DNA of 64,000 bases from Epiperipatus broadwayi. Taxonomy: Eukaryota > Onychophora > Udeonychophora > Euonychophora > Peripatidae. A model generated the notes under the pieces. The model was given only the letters and a program-made list of their open reading frames with translations, was not told the DNA's origin and did no database searches. The position numbers were made by a program, and so were the translations under genes. The stretch lies in the NCBI GenBank assembly GCA_028023455.1, contig JAQFVV010000187.1, forward strand, positions 556,001 to 620,000, in the 5' to 3' direction. Shown here piece by piece: positions 10,247 through 23,929 of this stretch; position 1 is the stretch's first letter; each line of letters starts with the position of its first letter.

Positions 10247-13200
10247 GTATATTATTTATATATTAAGTTTTAATGCCAAGGCAGTGAAATAATACATTTA
10301 AGTGCTAACTCAAAATCTTCTAAAACATATTAATTTGCAGTTATTATTATCTTATTTAATTAATAATTTGTTGATATAAGTTTATATTAATTTTAATATA
10401 CTTCATTAGTGATGAGATACTATTCTTAAATTATTAATTATATATCTTATTTAATATTCTTTGAAAAAATTTCTTTAAATTTTTAATATTTATCACCATC
10501 ATCATCATCCCGCCGCCGCCACCACCACCAAAGTTATTCAATATATGCTCATTTTTTTAAAAACTTTTTCCCATTTTATTTCATATATTTATTTTCTTCA
10601 CAACAACTATCATGCAAGCATAATCGATATCAGTGTTTTTAGTCTCGTTATGTATTTTAATCATTATTGTTAGATTTTGATACATTTTATACAAGATTTT
10701 ATAATAGTATGCATCTGTCTTATAATGTTCTAAAGTTTTAATTACTGCAGAAATCTTTATAGAATCACATGACTTTTTGTAATCCATAAACTTTTTTTTG
10801 AAATGGTGGTCAAATTCCTCAGTCTTTTTATAAAAATTCTCTTTATACTTGAATGTGATTTTTTTTTTTACTGTAAACTATTTTATACTCAGGTTGTTAT
10901 TATTTGTTGATTTGAATTCAGAGTTTTCTCTCAATGAATTATAATGTTGTCAATTAGTATCTTATGTAGCTAAAACACTGTTAGTTCTTTAATCCCTAAA
11001 CTTTTTCATCTTTCTGAAATGTCATTTTTTTCAATCATGTGATATATTTGTATCTTTTAATCATTTAGTTGATAATTTTGCCAACAATTTTTCTATAATG
11101 ATTTCATCATTTCAAGGAATTTTTTCATTTTTTATATATTTTAATTGTATATTTTATCTCTTCATTTAAAATTAAACATGAGGCATTTCAAAAGATATTG
11201 TAATTGCAAGGGAAACTTTGTTTTCTTTTACAAGCTTAATAATATCATTTGTCTTTTTACTAATATTGTTATCTTTTTTCTTAATGCTGAAATAACATTC
11301 TTTTCAATGCCAAGATTTCTTTTTATATTTTTGAGATTTTTATGATCTATACAACTTTCCTTACCAATTTGCAGTAATATTTATATCAGGATATCATTAA
11401 CTCTTCTATACCATTTTACAAAATTCTGGATGTTTAATTTTTTTAGATTGTTTTCATTTATTTTATATTTCTTTTTTTTTTTTTTTTTTTGGAGGGTGGA
11501 GAGCAATATTGCTTTGTCAGCAATTAAAAAAACTTTAATTAATTGGTACTCTTTGTATGAATGTATGATAACTATCGTTATTAGAATATCTATTACATTT
11601 TTATTGATCTTGTTTGTGCATGACCATGTTAAAGTCTATTAACATTTTAAAATTTTAGATTTATCAATTTTGGCTTAAATTCATTGAAGTATTCTTATAC
11701 TTCTTTACCATTGCCTTAACACATACTTAATATCACTTTCTTTGTTGTATTTTTTAAACACATTCAGTCTTAAAATCCGTAGGCTCTTTGATATTTATTT
11801 ATTGATATTTATTAAATCCATAGGTTCTTTTAATCAAAATATAACCCAGTTCTATTAGGATTTCATATAGATATTTTCATGTTTATTTCCTTTTTGGACT
11901 TTTATTAAGAAATAATTAGTAATCTATAATAAATCAAATTTATTTTCTTTCAATTCTATCTCCATATACAAATTTTTATAGCACTTTCATTTTCATTTTT
12001 AGCATTAAAATCAATATGTGATCTATTTGAATACATTTTTTACATCTATCTAATTTTTTTATTTCTGAATAAGAACCATGAAGTATAAATCTGGTGTTTG
12101 TTATCTTCTATTAAATTAATTAACTATTTAATTTAACAAAAAGTTTTTTTTCATCCATGTTTGTTTCAAATATTTTAATCTTTAAATAAATACATTTCCA
12201 TTTTTCAAATAACTTATTGATCATTTTGTCTAATTTCACAAAATCTGAAAACCAGTCCTTTTTTTACTATTTTTACAATTTATTCACATAAAATTAATCT
12301 TTAGTTGTAATAAAAAGTCATTATTGAATAACAGAATTGGGTAATTAAGTGATCATTAGCCCTCTCTGATTTTAGTTATCAAACACTTTTTTAGATAACA
12401 GCTTAATAGCTTCAGAATAGGAAGGCCATGATTTATTTTTGTTCATCTTAAGTATAAATTTTTTTAAAAATTTGAACATTTAGATTACAGATATTTTCAT
12501 ACATCTTGTTCTCACATATGTCTAACTATTATCTCTATGGAAAACTAAGACTACTATGGGATTTTTTTTATCTTAAATTCGGAGATAAAAGCCAGTAAAT
12601 TTACTGTCCCTGCTTGATACACATTGATGGCATGCCACATATATTCATTTACTATGGGAGTAATAATATTTATTTGCCTTTATGTTTTAGTGCAGTGGCA
12701 GAGTGGCAAACTCTGGGCTTCAAAGCTCATCATTGTGGTTCCATCTTTACCATTCCAATGTTTAAATTTTCAAGCATTAAACCATTTGATTATTTTTATT
12801 TATCTATTTTTATTATTTAAAAAAAAAATTATAAAAAAAAAAGAAAATCAATTGATTAAATTAGAAAGGGAAAATGGATAGAACATATATTAAGAAGAAA
12901 GTATAGTTTAATGAAAGATGTTTTAGAAGGAATGGTGAATGGAAGCAAGACTAAAGAACAGAAAAGATTGACATTGTTGGATGATATAAGAGATAGGACG
13001 AGTTGTGTGGAATTGAAGAGAATAGAATGGAAAAATAGATGAATTGATGTGACTACTCTCCGAATCTGTCCACAGGACAGAATACTTTTGATGATGATTA
13101 GAAATTAAGCATTTGATTTCTTTAAGACCTCAAAAAAAAAATTAAAAGTTTTTATTTTAATTAATAACATTTTTTTTTCCATAGCCAATTAAAGAGATAT

Positions 13201-13418
13201 TGTTTGTTTGTTTTTTTTAATCAGTTCAACTTATGTAAGGTAGATTCTTCCAGCTTCAGTACTTAGAAATTTTTGTAATAATTTTGTGTTATGTAAATAA
13301 TTTCAAGGGATTAGAGTAATTATAAATTATATTTTACATTTAATTTACAGTAATGTTAATTTTATTTGCATATTTAAATTATATTTTTAAAAGTGTTTTT
13401 AATGTTATTTATTGTTAG
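10247..13418 (+). other. Intron 1 of LRPPRC-like gene
   Basis: 3.2 kb, GT-AG. T-rich. It holds short CAT/CCG/CCA trinucleotide runs at about 10495-10530, a degenerate tRNA-like stretch at about 12690-12760 (A-box-like TGGCAGAGTGG, weak B box) and the LINE tail at 12.9 kb. Otherwise nothing recognisable. Confidence 0.7.
12878..13090 (+). mobile_element. LINE ORF2 C-terminal tail
   Basis: An open stretch to the stop at 13040-13042 reads HILRRKYSLMKDVLEG, then MVNGSKTKEQKRLTLLDDI and RDRTSCVELKRIEWKNR. This is the familiar C-terminal end of endonuclease-reverse transcriptase proteins of non-LTR elements (KDVxEGxVxGxRxRGRxRxxxLDDIKDRTSY). The 3' tail ends in a TGATGATGATT run. This sequence type differs from the WSWxGHIARR tails elsewhere in the window, so it represents a second LINE lineage or a different part of ORF2. 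Confidence 0.75.
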
Positions 13419-13506
13419 AATCTTGGATATTCTCTTGATGATATTGTTAATCCTCTAATTACATATTTAATCAACCAGCAAGATTTTAAAAAAGCATTAG
13501 ATATTA
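13419..13506 (+). CDS. LRPPRC: LRPPRC-like gene, visible exon 2
   Basis: 88 bp between AG at 13417-13418 and GTAAGT at 13507, entering in phase 0 and leaving one base over. It reads NLGYSLDDIVNPLITYLIN then QQDFKKALDIS. The xFKKALDI segment has the helix-B look of a PPR/HEAT-like repeat and aligns in position with the FVLSFLKS region of vertebrate LRPPRC. The 82-bp intron that follows (13507-13588) is by far the shortest here, so the exon pair 2-3 is a secure anchor. Confidence 0.8.
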
Positions 13507-13588
13507 GTAAGTATTTCTAATGTCGTATTTGGAATTTTATTTTGAGAGAAAAAGTAGAATAATTATTTTCTATTTTTTTTTATTTTAG

Positions 13589-13683
13589 ATAATAAGTTTA
13601 AAATTAATTTGGACATGCCTCTCCTCATTTCTGCTCTGTCTCGCCAATGCTTTACAACTGCTGATGAGATAAGCTGTGTTGAG
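13589..13683 (+). CDS. LRPPRC: LRPPRC-like gene, visible exon 3
   Basis: 95 bp from a strong pyrimidine tract plus AG at 13587-13588 to the donor GAG/GTAAAA. It enters in phase 1 and leaves in phase 0, completing the split Asn codon of exon 2. The protein reads NNKFKINLDMPLLISALS then RQCFTTADEISCVE, collinear with the vertebrate LPISLQSIRSSLLLGFRR segment. The last codons run into exon 4 more than 9 kb downstream. Confidence 0.8.
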
Positions 13684-16600
13684 GTAAAATAGTGTTATAT
13701 TTTTACTTTCTTTATTTTAAACATTATTATTTATTCTTTACATTAATCAAAAGTTTATTCCTAATTTAATTAATATATATTAAAATCAATAAACATTTAA
13801 TCTATTGTTTCTTAAGATACTGCAGAAAATAAACGAACTATGACCAAAATCCTAATAAATTTGAAAATGAGGACAATTTAATGATTTTTTTTACTGACAT
13901 ACTGCATTTATCATTTTCTTAAAAGTATGCGTGTGTGTATATATATATATATATAATCTTAATGCCATGTGTTTAAAAATTCTAGGTTCCAGTATTCTTT
14001 TTTTAATAAATTTGAAAGACTTAAATTTTTGCTACTTTTCAGTTTCATCTAGCTATTCAAGTTAGAGAATTTAAAATAATTTAAAATATTATCTGCACGA
14101 AGTAAAAAATAGACAGATTGCTAATAGGCAGTTTCAGGCAATAAACAAAACGTAAAATAAAAGAAAGTTTAAAATATTTTTTTTGAAAATTGAAATCATA
14201 AACATATTTTTAGAAATTGTATTTTATATATATTTATTTTATTTATGAAAATTTAATTGCTAGAACATTCTATAAGATTGAATATATTAATTAAATTATA
14301 ATAATATTTAATATTAAACTAATTATATATTCATATACAATAACAACATTTGTAGGTTATTTCAATTTTAAAAAATATTTATAATATAATATATTGCACC
14401 AGGATTGTAATTTTTCAATGATAGATGTGGAAAAAATGACTTAAAAGAATAATTTGTATTGCTGAAAAAGAAGGATATATATGCATGACCAATGGGTCAA
14501 GCATTCATTATTTATAAATTTATACATTCCTAGATAGAGTAAATTATACTAAAAAGATCGCAGTCAATGGTAACATTTGATCACAGTTCTTCATTATTTC
14601 CTGAAACATATGACAATTCTCCGTACAAGCAATGGTGGTTGTATCATTTAGAGAATAATAAAATCACCAAATAAGCATTTTTGATATTTAAATTGTATGA
14701 AGATGTTATTGTCTTTCAAATTTGAAGTTAAAACAAATAAATGTAAACTTGAAGTTGATATTACTTATGCATTTATATTTTTTCTTATCAGTATTCTTTT
14801 ATTTAATCAAACATCTATTTTCATTTAAGGAATATTTTAAACTGCTATCAGTATTTTTATATTTTGATTTTATAAAACTTAATTTGGCACCAGGTGCTAA
14901 TATAATAGCTTTTCATAATGTATATGCTACAAGCAAGCCATAAAGATAAATATCAACCATTCCTCTTCCTTAATATCAATAAATTATAATTAGTACATAC
15001 ATTATTTCTCATTGTCTTAAAACAACTATTTTCAATATAGTGAAATTTTTTATTCAATAAATTAATATTTGACAAATGAATTTATATTTCTGAAGAAAAA
15101 AAATAGTAAAATTAAAAATGATATACTAAAGTATATTATTAAAACAGTCAGTTTTTAATATAATAGCACTCATTTATTATTATAATGTTGGTAACTCAAT
15201 TGTCATTCTCATCAATATATGAACTGTCAGTTGACTTTATCAAATAATATTGTCATTAATATAATATGCTGACCATACAATCTTTTAGGATTCTCTAGTT
15301 TTGCCTTCTAATTATTAGTCATTTGGCTGTAGGATATTTAAAAGGCTGATTGTCATTCACAGTAGCTCACCAGCAATCAACCAGAGTTATCCTTAATTGA
15401 CCCTTCATCCAGTGCATTTGCTGATCATATTGGTTGTATTGCCAGATAAACTGTCTACAGGATGGTCATCTGACTACCTAAAGAAATCCTAATTTTCAAA
15501 TTATTTGAAAAAAAATCTACTGCACTCTGGATTCTAATCTTAAGTTGTGGTTATAGAAAAGTAATTCACTAATCTTATATCATAAGCTCTGAAGATAATC
15601 ATAGAAGATTTTTTTTTAATCTGTTTTTAATTATATGGACCCTTGTTATGATAATTTCATGATTAATCAGATATTTTAAATCTGACATTTATATAAAATA
15701 TGCACCTTTAGATAGTCAGTCTTCTCATTTTTTTAATCCAGATTTATATATATCTCTTTGTTATTAAAATACAAGTAATACACAGCGTATTTTAAAAGTT
15801 CTCAAACAGTATTTTTGTTTCACCTTATTGAAGGTCTTTGTAGAAAGTGAACAAAAGATTAATATGTCAGATACCAAAATATATTTTAATTTTTTACTGA
15901 AATTTTTAAATGAGGTATATTACAGGGCACAGTATTTATTTAACTGTTGACATATGTAAACAAAAAAAGACATCAAGAAATTAAGATGCAAATAAAATTA
16001 CTTAAATATTATTCAAGTACCAGTTATATTAAATAAAACAAGAAATTATATACTTCTTTTTGCACTTTAATAATACTTTTTATTTAAAATGTTTGATAGT
16101 TTACAATGGTTAAGATGGGGTTTTTTTTTTTAAGAATTAAAATTCTGAAGAAAACTGCTGAAGTATTGAAATTTTAAAATGTCTTTATAAAAAGCGTTGT
16201 TAAAATTATAAGAGGAAGTGTATAATTTACTTTTTTATTTAAAATAAGCAGTGCAAAAAGATTGATAATATTGAACTAAATGTATTACTTTCTATCTCGT
16301 CAGTTCCATTAGAAGAAATGACCATGCCAGAAATCGATCTTCAGTATTAATAACAAAAAAATAAGAATAATTACTTCCTTTATTTCAGTATAGATAAACT
16401 CTAATTTGATAAATTTAGGAAGCATTTCTTCCATAGAAAATGAAGAACTATGTATTATTTTACTGGTTTGGAATAAATCGTAGCTCATAATGTTAAGCCT
16501 CTATACTTGAATCACAGGAACTGTATTTCTTGCTTAAGAAAATTAATTGGCATCTGATTTTTACTTTATATAAATGTATGATAGTCTCTTGTTATCCCCA

Positions 16601-17062
16601 TTTATTTAATTCAAAGGCTTCAGACAAATTCTTGAAGTCCATGAATATTATTGACCTCTATATGTTTATTTTACTTTTAATATGTATATACACTTACCTG
16701 AGATACAATTTAATTTAACACACTAAGTCATCAACAAAAATAATGAACATGAAAATAGAATAATGTAACCATGAAGAAGTAATAAATTTAGAGATAGAAT
16801 ATTCATTTTTGTATGTACTGTACTAAAAATCAATGTGACGGAGTGTGTTCATTTGTCACATGTTTTTTTTTTTCCATTACTAAATCATTACTGTGTTTTA
16901 TCACAGAAAATTAGTCTGCTTTGTGACTATTTTAATCAAAATTTTTATTTAATAATTCGCAGCAAGAATATTAAGGAATGAAAAATAGCATAATGTTCTC
17001 ATTAGTTACAACCACTAAACATCACATGATTACCATCTCTTATGCTAGCATGTAACTCTTAT

Positions 17063-17261
17063 TAAACAGGCAAAACTCTCCATACAGTAGTGCCATCCTG
17101 TGCCTACCACTCACTGATGAAGGCTACAAGCCAGAAACTAATCTGGGGATATTGGATGAGTAGGCACTAGATGGGATTTTATGCACAAGCCTTCTGGCAT
17201 CCATTGATTACTCTGGTTGGGACAGTGGTGGCACTATTGTATGGAGAGTTTTGCCTGTTTA
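17063..17261. mobile_element. TA-flanked MITE (family M), complete copy
   Basis: Terminal inverted repeats of about 30 bp begin AACAGGCAAAACTCTCCATA on the left and end in the complement on the right, each abutting a TA. TA target duplication plus short size fit a Tc1/mariner-type non-autonomous element. The interior has no coding. A leader starting CACTAAACATCACATGAT lies at about 17021-17040, also beside the 23.4 and 41.5 kb copies. Confidence 0.75.
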
Positions 17262-18128
17262 GTTACAATCACTTGGCTGACTGAATGTGCATTATATTGA
17301 GTGTGTAAGACAGTGAATAGGAGATAGATGGATGGTTCAACATATCACTTATGAAATGGGTGTAACCAAACTTATGAATTCAAATTTAAAAATTTTAAAT
17401 TTTTTTTTTTAATATTTTTTTTAGATTACTGATTTCTAAGATTTGACTTGAATGAAGGATTACTAAGTTAGCCTGTGATTAAATTATTAGTCCTCTTATA
17501 ATTCACATAAGCAATATTTGAAGATTATATGATCAATAATAGTAGTCTTCAAGTCGTTCACTGAGTTTTTTTCATATGACATATGAAATTTTATGAAAAA
17601 CTAGACTCTATTCAGGTCTCTATTGATACTCTTCTGTGCTATGCATCTACCAGTTTGTATTCTGCATTACCAAATAAATAGATTTATATTTGCCATCTGG
17701 TTATATTTTTGGTACTTATGGATAATTCTGGACAATAAAATTCATTAAATATATAACACTAATGCAATAATTACATATATAGTCACTAGATTTCTATAAT
17801 TCAGAAAGTCAGTAACTTTTTTTTTTATCATTAAAACTTAACCCCCTCCTTCCACCTTTTCTCAAGTTCCTATAAATTTAAAAATAATTTTTTTTAATTA
17901 CAACTTTTTATTAAAAGTTTTAAAAGAGAGATTTTTGTTTTACTAATAATAATTGAAAGTCAAAAGTGTCATAAGCAATTAAACGTCAATTTACTATTTT
18001 TTTATTAATAAATTAATTATTAGACAGAATTATATATTTTTAAAAAATCTACTGACTATATATATTTGACAATAACTCTAATTTTTTTTTAAAAATATAT
18101 AATTATTGTATTAGTGTTATATATATAT

Positions 18129-20358
18129 TGTAACGATCCGGAGAATGTGACTTAACGTCATCTGCACTACGGGGCGCCATCTAGGCATTTGAACCTAGAA
18201 AAATTTATAAAGTAGGCAGATACGTAAGTCAAAAAAAAAAAAAAAATTTTTTTTTTTTTTTTAAATTTTGATTCCGGTCGTTAGCCCATGTCACTAGCTC
18301 AGTGGAATAGCAGAGATTAAATAATATAATATCTTATCTAATTAGATTTCAACATTAAAAAATAAATAAAATAAGCCACTGCCAGTAATTAGCATACAAA
18401 CATTTATTTATGCACATATATATAAGATTTAAAATTATTTTATTATTAGTTTTACATTTTAACATTTAACATTATTTTTTAACTTTGATTTTTGACTTTA
18501 ATTTACATTTAATTACTATTATATTCTAATTTTACATTTTAATTAAGTTCGCACAGATGGGATTATAAAAGCTTGTTATAATAAGTTGCTATAGATCGGT
18601 TACATAGATTACACGGTTAAAAACATTCCAAAGTAAACGTAAGCGATCAAAATATAAAATTATTGATTACTGACAATTGCGGAGGGAAATTTATATGTAA
18701 CCCAATAGTATTCACCATAAGATACTTGCATTGTCACCAAGAACTTAAAAGACATCCGAATAAATACATTTTAGATACTCACCGTAAGGTATCATTATTT
18801 ATCGAATGTCTATATATTTTGATCAAATATGAAAACGCAAAACATAGTTAACCGATAAACAATCCATGCAAGCGTCTATAAACAACTTAAATTTAATGCA
18901 CTTTTATTTAGAATCGAGTATGAATACTACATAGATTTGCATTGAAATTAAAATATTCTATCCCTATTTAATCTTAGGCTAAAATTCGCAGTCAAACTGG
19001 TATCAATCCATCTGATACATCGATGTATTCAATGTAATACGAAATACGGCAGCACCAAAAGAATTAAGAAAAGACATTGACTCTCAATCAGATAGGAATA
19101 TTACATCTATCTAACGAGAAGAACAATAAAAAAAAAACTCCATAGAAAGGAACTGCGTTCTCCATCTTATAATTCCTTCCATAGGCAAACGGGTGAGTGC
19201 GGCGTATATATAAACGATTCTGCCAGTAGCGAATCTCCGATCACATCTACTAACTACATCAATATATCCAATCCATTGACCCAATCTAACAACGACATAA
19301 ATAACCTAAGATTACCCTCCCCTAATATAACTTTACAAATCTATACAGCCATTCACGCCCGACTTAAGTTTAACATTTTTATTATTAATTTAACGGAAAA
19401 CAAAAATCATAATAAAACTTAAAGAACAAAAAATAAATAAATGGAAATGATTTTACAAAATAAATACATTAAATAAAATTATAACTAATTAATAAACAAT
19501 ATCGGTCAGATAGAATAATATTGCAATTATTTAAATCTGGAAAGTTTTTAATTTACTGTTCATAAATTTTAAAGTTCTTACGGTTATTTAAATAGTTCAT
19601 CTTCATATATTCCTTGCCGTTCGAACGTGAATTCCCACGCCGTCCGAAGATTGGTATCCTGTTGGCCGATTTATTTATCCATCCGGAGATTTTTTAGTGT
19701 AGTTGGTCCTCAATGTAGAAACGATGGTTCATTTTTCTTCCTTTCTTAGCAGAACTGAAGGGATTGAAGCTGTGCGTCTTTTTCAATCCCCTCAGCACTA
19801 ACACCTAGCTGTTACATCGTAATAATCATCAATAACTAGTCACTGATTAATAATTTCCAAATTTTCCTTTTATATTAATGTGAAGGATTGAATTTACATT
19901 ACGTCACCGATGCGATGGTCCTTTCGCTGCGGTCCGATTCCATAGGGATTTCTTCTTATTTGCTAACAGTTTCTATTGTTTCCTTATCTGACCGGTGTTT
20001 TTACATTTAAATGCCGAAGGCTGGTTTACATTTAACTAATTAACAATCATTTCCATTTCTGATTAATTAACCTGTTTTCCAAATCAAAAATATATTTAAA
20101 GATAAATTTAAAGATATAATTTCATCTCCAAATCTTTTTAAAATTTAGTTTTAAAATACTTTTCCTTTAATAAAGTTTTATTTTAATAATTTTTCATTAT
20201 CTGTGCGATTTAATTAATATATAAGAGTTTAAGATGATATTTAATTTCAATTTTTAATTCTTAAAGAAAATTTTTAAATGCGAACTTTTTAATTTACTTT
20301 CATGTTTAATAAATTAAAAAAAAACAAAACAATGTAACGAACGTCTATGCTCGTTACA
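18129..20358. mobile_element. 2.23-kb element with 8-bp inverted ends, possible solo LTR
   Basis: Begins TGTAACGA and ends TCGTTACA, an 8-bp perfect inverted terminus of the TG...CA type, with ATATAT immediately outside on both sides (a 4-6 bp target duplication, weak because the site is AT repeat). No coding frame is recognisable. Features inside are an A/T homopolymer block (18230-18262), a TATA-like motif near 19204, and relatively GC-rich patches at 19130-19340 and 19600-19820. A solo LTR of a long-LTR gypsy element fits best. A non-autonomous element is the alternative. Confidence 0.55.
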
Positions 20359-21994
20359 ATATATAATAAACTGCATTGTATATAATTTTTGGTTTTGATC
20401 AAACACTGTTAGTAAATATTTCGGCATTCCTGCACTTACTAGATTGCTGTGTGAATGCAAAGTGACCATCTGTCCCAAAAGTACTTTTTTTATATAATTT
20501 TTCCAAGATTTAGTCAAATACTGGAAGTATACTGACTGAATTTCTCATTTCTCATTAATTATCTAGTCCGTATATCAAATTCAGAGTTAACATAATTGAT
20601 CTCTATATACCTATTGTTAAGCCTATCATTCTCAACAGTGTAAGATGAAACACTGAAATCAATATTCCATAAATAGGTCTTCAAATCAAATCAAACTCTA
20701 ATCCAAACATATACACATGTTAAAACAGACAAAGCTCTCCATACAGTAGTGGTGATCATGTGAGGTTTAGTGGTTTTATATACACATGTGTTATATTGAT
20801 TCTTTAATAAGCTAAGTTGAACATTTCTCCTTCTGTACTTAAGAACTATCTATTAAAAGTCAAAATATAGAAGTGATTGAAGATTACTGCTATTACTATG
20901 AATAATTTAGAATTGTCTTTTGGCTATCTAATGTTATAAAAAAAGTAGTACACAGATTTTTTGAAAATCTAGTGTAGCCTTTATTAAAGGAATTTCTGAT
21001 GCCTTCCTGAAAATGTTTCACTATGGCTGCTTAACCAAAAAATACTCTGAATTTTCTAGATTTTTAACTATTGTTAACCTGATTTTAATTAATTTCTGGT
21101 AATTGGCTTTTTTCCAAGATTTATTTAATTAATTAATAAAAATCAAGTAAGTCTTACCATTTAATTTCATTCTACTGGTTTTATTAAGATTTTTTTTCAA
21201 TATTATTATGTTATTAATGATATATCTACAATACCATTACCTTGCGTTTGAATTCAGGTAGAACTTGGAACTTTTATTTATGCAATCTCACTATTTTTGT
21301 CAGTTAGTGATCAGCACATAAATAATTTAGCTAGCTATAATTGATCAGTAATTAACTTCTTTAATTAGATGGTAAAGGAAAAAAGGATGATTAATCTGAA
21401 GAGTTTTTTCTTTTATTTTTTCCTCTGTGAATGGATTCTGGAAAGGCCTATGCATTATAATGGGATATTTATGGTTATTTTACCAATAAAAATGATATCC
21501 GTTTATGTTTTTATAGTCATTGCACATTTCTCTTCTTCAGTTATCATTCATAAACTATTATTAAATTTTTTTTTTTTTTTTAATGTTTATTGTGTAAATA
21601 GTTAACACCGACATATTTTTCTTATAAATATAAAAAGAGATGGTTATATGAATGTAACTATATGTGTTTTTTTATTATAGTCCTGTAAAAATCATTTCAT
21701 TAATTATGGAAAAAGCAAAAGCTTATGTCTAAAACATAATTTTGTTGGCAATACCCATAATAAATATGTCATAAATATCTTCTGTTACAAAATTCATTTA
21801 AATTGAAGAAAGTAGTTTGCTGTAGACTGAAAGGAGACCCTTTGATTCCTCTTTGAGACCTTAAAGGAACTGTACAGAGACTTGGACATTTAGTAGAACA
21901 ATATAGAAATTTTAGACAACTCCACAAAATATGGGGATATGTATATGAGAAGCAGTGAGAAGGGTTTGAAAACAAAATACATTCATGAGAAGGC

Positions 21995-22275
21995 AAATAA
22001 ATGTTATTGACATCATTGAAAAAATTAGAGATTACAGTGGAGCTAAACTGGACATATTGCTAGAAGAGATTATAGTATATTGACAATTGAAATCTTAAAC
22101 TGATTCCAAGAAATTATAAAAGATTTAAAAAGAGATACTATGTGTGAGATGATTGAATGAAATAAGAAAATGAGCTGGGATAATGTGGAGAAGAGAAACT
22201 ATAGATTGTAGAAACAGGATTAAATTTGGATTCAGCATTGGATTGATAGTGGTTGAAAATAATTATGATGATGAA
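21995..22275 (+). mobile_element. LINE 3' fragment
   Basis: Across frames it reads IDIIEKIR, then TGHIARRDYSILTIEILN, then a tail ending in ATGATGATG. This matches the conserved C-terminal end of the same LINE type as the fragments at 8.1 and 38.5 kb. Frameshifts and stops show decay, and the 5' part is missing. Confidence 0.6.
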
Positions 22276-22420
22276 ATTGAACTATTTGGTTGGGATACAT
22301 TTTTGATTAAAGTAATCTAAGAAACAGACTATTATGCCAAAGTCATAATCTTGGATATTTACTGACAATCTTTGCTATAATTTGACATTAATATATTTCT
22401 TAAAACTAGTCTAATTATTA

Positions 22421-22938
22421 ATATAGAGAGCATACCAATAACTCAAACAAGCTCTTAATTGATAAGTACGGTATGAAAAAAAATATTTAAAAAAAATATC
22501 CAGAAAATTTCTATCCCCAGACCAATTGATTTTGAGCTTTTTTTTTAATGCTAAGGCTATTAATATATGATAGATCTGAATTCAGTTCAGTCCCATATAG
22601 CTATTTAAGTTAGATAGCTGGAGTTAAAGACATTTTCATATCTGAAAATTTCAGAATTTCTACTTAAATGTTACGTATTAAATAAATGCTGGGCTTTGAG
22701 TTGATATTTTAGATCTAGTGTCTGAATATTCTAGTTTCTCACTAAGGTGAGTCAAAAGCTCGAAACCCATTGGTCTGGGGATGGGAATGTTCCAGATAAA
22801 GATTTTAAATATTTTCTCTTACCGCAAGTTATCAATTAAGAGCTTGTTTGGGCTATTAGTACACTCTCTATATTATATATTTATAAATACAAGCTCATAG
22901 AAGCAATGTCATGCTATATATGACTTGCTTTATTGATT
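22421..22938. mobile_element. Fold-back element, 13-bp flanking repeat (family X copy 1)
   Basis: About 115 bp at the left (22423-22537) is an inverted copy of 22752-22872 on the right, giving a hairpin around a single forward unit. The same unit forms the array at 48.3-49.6 kb. Exactly AGTCTAATTATTA occurs at 22408-22420 and again at 22939-22951, so the insertion seems to have made a 13-bp target duplication. No coding potential. The class is unclear. Confidence 0.65.
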
Positions 22939-23057
22939 AGTCTAATTATTATTTGGTTATTATGTGCATAGTATATAAAACGTCTTATCTTTACAGGGAG
23001 TAATAGAGGGATTTTAATGTTCATTCATAATAACATTTCTATTTTGTATTATTATAG

Positions 23058-23112
23058 GTTTTGAATTCATTTCTTGTCAATCAAGAGGATGTAAAAGAAT
23101 TTGCCCAAATAG
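23058..23112 (+). CDS. LRPPRC: LRPPRC-like gene, visible exon 4
   Basis: 55 bp between AG at 23056-23057 and GTAAAA at 23113, phase 0 in and one base out. It reads VLNSFLVNQEDVKEFAQI plus the first base of an Asp codon. Small, but it links exon 3 (phase 0) to exon 5 (phase 1) exactly. Its content corresponds to the acidic linker before the GYFLYNLIDSM-like helix of the vertebrate protein. Confidence 0.75.
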
Positions 23113-23449
23113 GTAAAATAATTTTTAAAATTGTTTGAATAATAGAAATATTATAATAGTAATTTTATTTTGAAAATATTTTTGTTTTACAGTAATAGTA
23201 TCTGTTACAAATTATTAAAATTTTCACTGAGAATGCTCTATAACAAGATTCTGCAAACTTTTTAATATAAAAAGCCATTTGCCCCCACCCCTCCCAAGCC
23301 ATAAGAAGAAACAGGTGAAAAATATGTTCATGAAAAATATGAATTGCTGAATAGCTATGGTTATATTTGAACATTTATTTTAATAGTAGAATATTAAGCC
23401 ACTAAGCATCACATGATCACCATTTCTTATGCTTGCTCATAACTGTTAT

Positions 23450-23508
23450 TAAAACAGGCAAGACTCTCCATTGAGATGCACTACTGTATAGAGAGTTTTG
23501 CCTGTTTA
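23450..23508. mobile_element. MITE family M, internally deleted copy
   Basis: The two terminal repeats (AACAGGCAAGACTCTCCAT and its complement) stand almost back to back, about 59 bp in all, and the right end abuts TA. The leader CACTAAGCATCACATGATCA lies just upstream at 23400-23419, as in the 17 kb and 41.5 kb copies. Confidence 0.6.
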
Positions 23509-23929
23509 ATAGCAGAATATAATAATATCTGTATACATCTTACCGAAAATAAAAATTCTCTTAAAAAGAAACAAACAAAAATTTATTTTGCCAGTTTGAT
23601 TTATTTCACAAAACATTCATCATATACAATAATTATTATTCTATAAGGAAGTCTTCTTCAAGAAACAAATATTTCCTTTCCTAGATTATCATGATTAAAA
23701 AGAGCCGTGAAATTGGGATCAAAGCACCACGTTGGTTTATGAGCCACAGTTTCCTGCTCTATAAGAAGTGATTGTTTTGCTGCTGTTTTTCATTATTATT
23801 GAATCTTAGTCCAGTGTGTTATTATCACATGGCAATGTTGATAGGTAGTAAGTAATTTTAATTGTACAAAAGATTTGACAGCTAAAAATAAGTTAATAAA
23901 AAATTAAATTTTGAACAAATTTAATAAAA

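Larger units (their letters stand above)
13684..23057 (+). other. Intron 3 of LRPPRC-like gene
   Basis: 9.4 kb. It holds a short AT dinucleotide tract near 13945, a MITE at 17.06, a 2.2-kb element at 18.13, a truncated MITE arm at 20722-20760, a LINE tail at 22.0 and a fold-back at 22.42 kb. From 13.7 to 17.0 kb and from 20.8 to 21.9 kb I see only AT-rich sequence, with short spurious frames (for example 14722-14943, 21369-21605). Confidence 0.75.
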
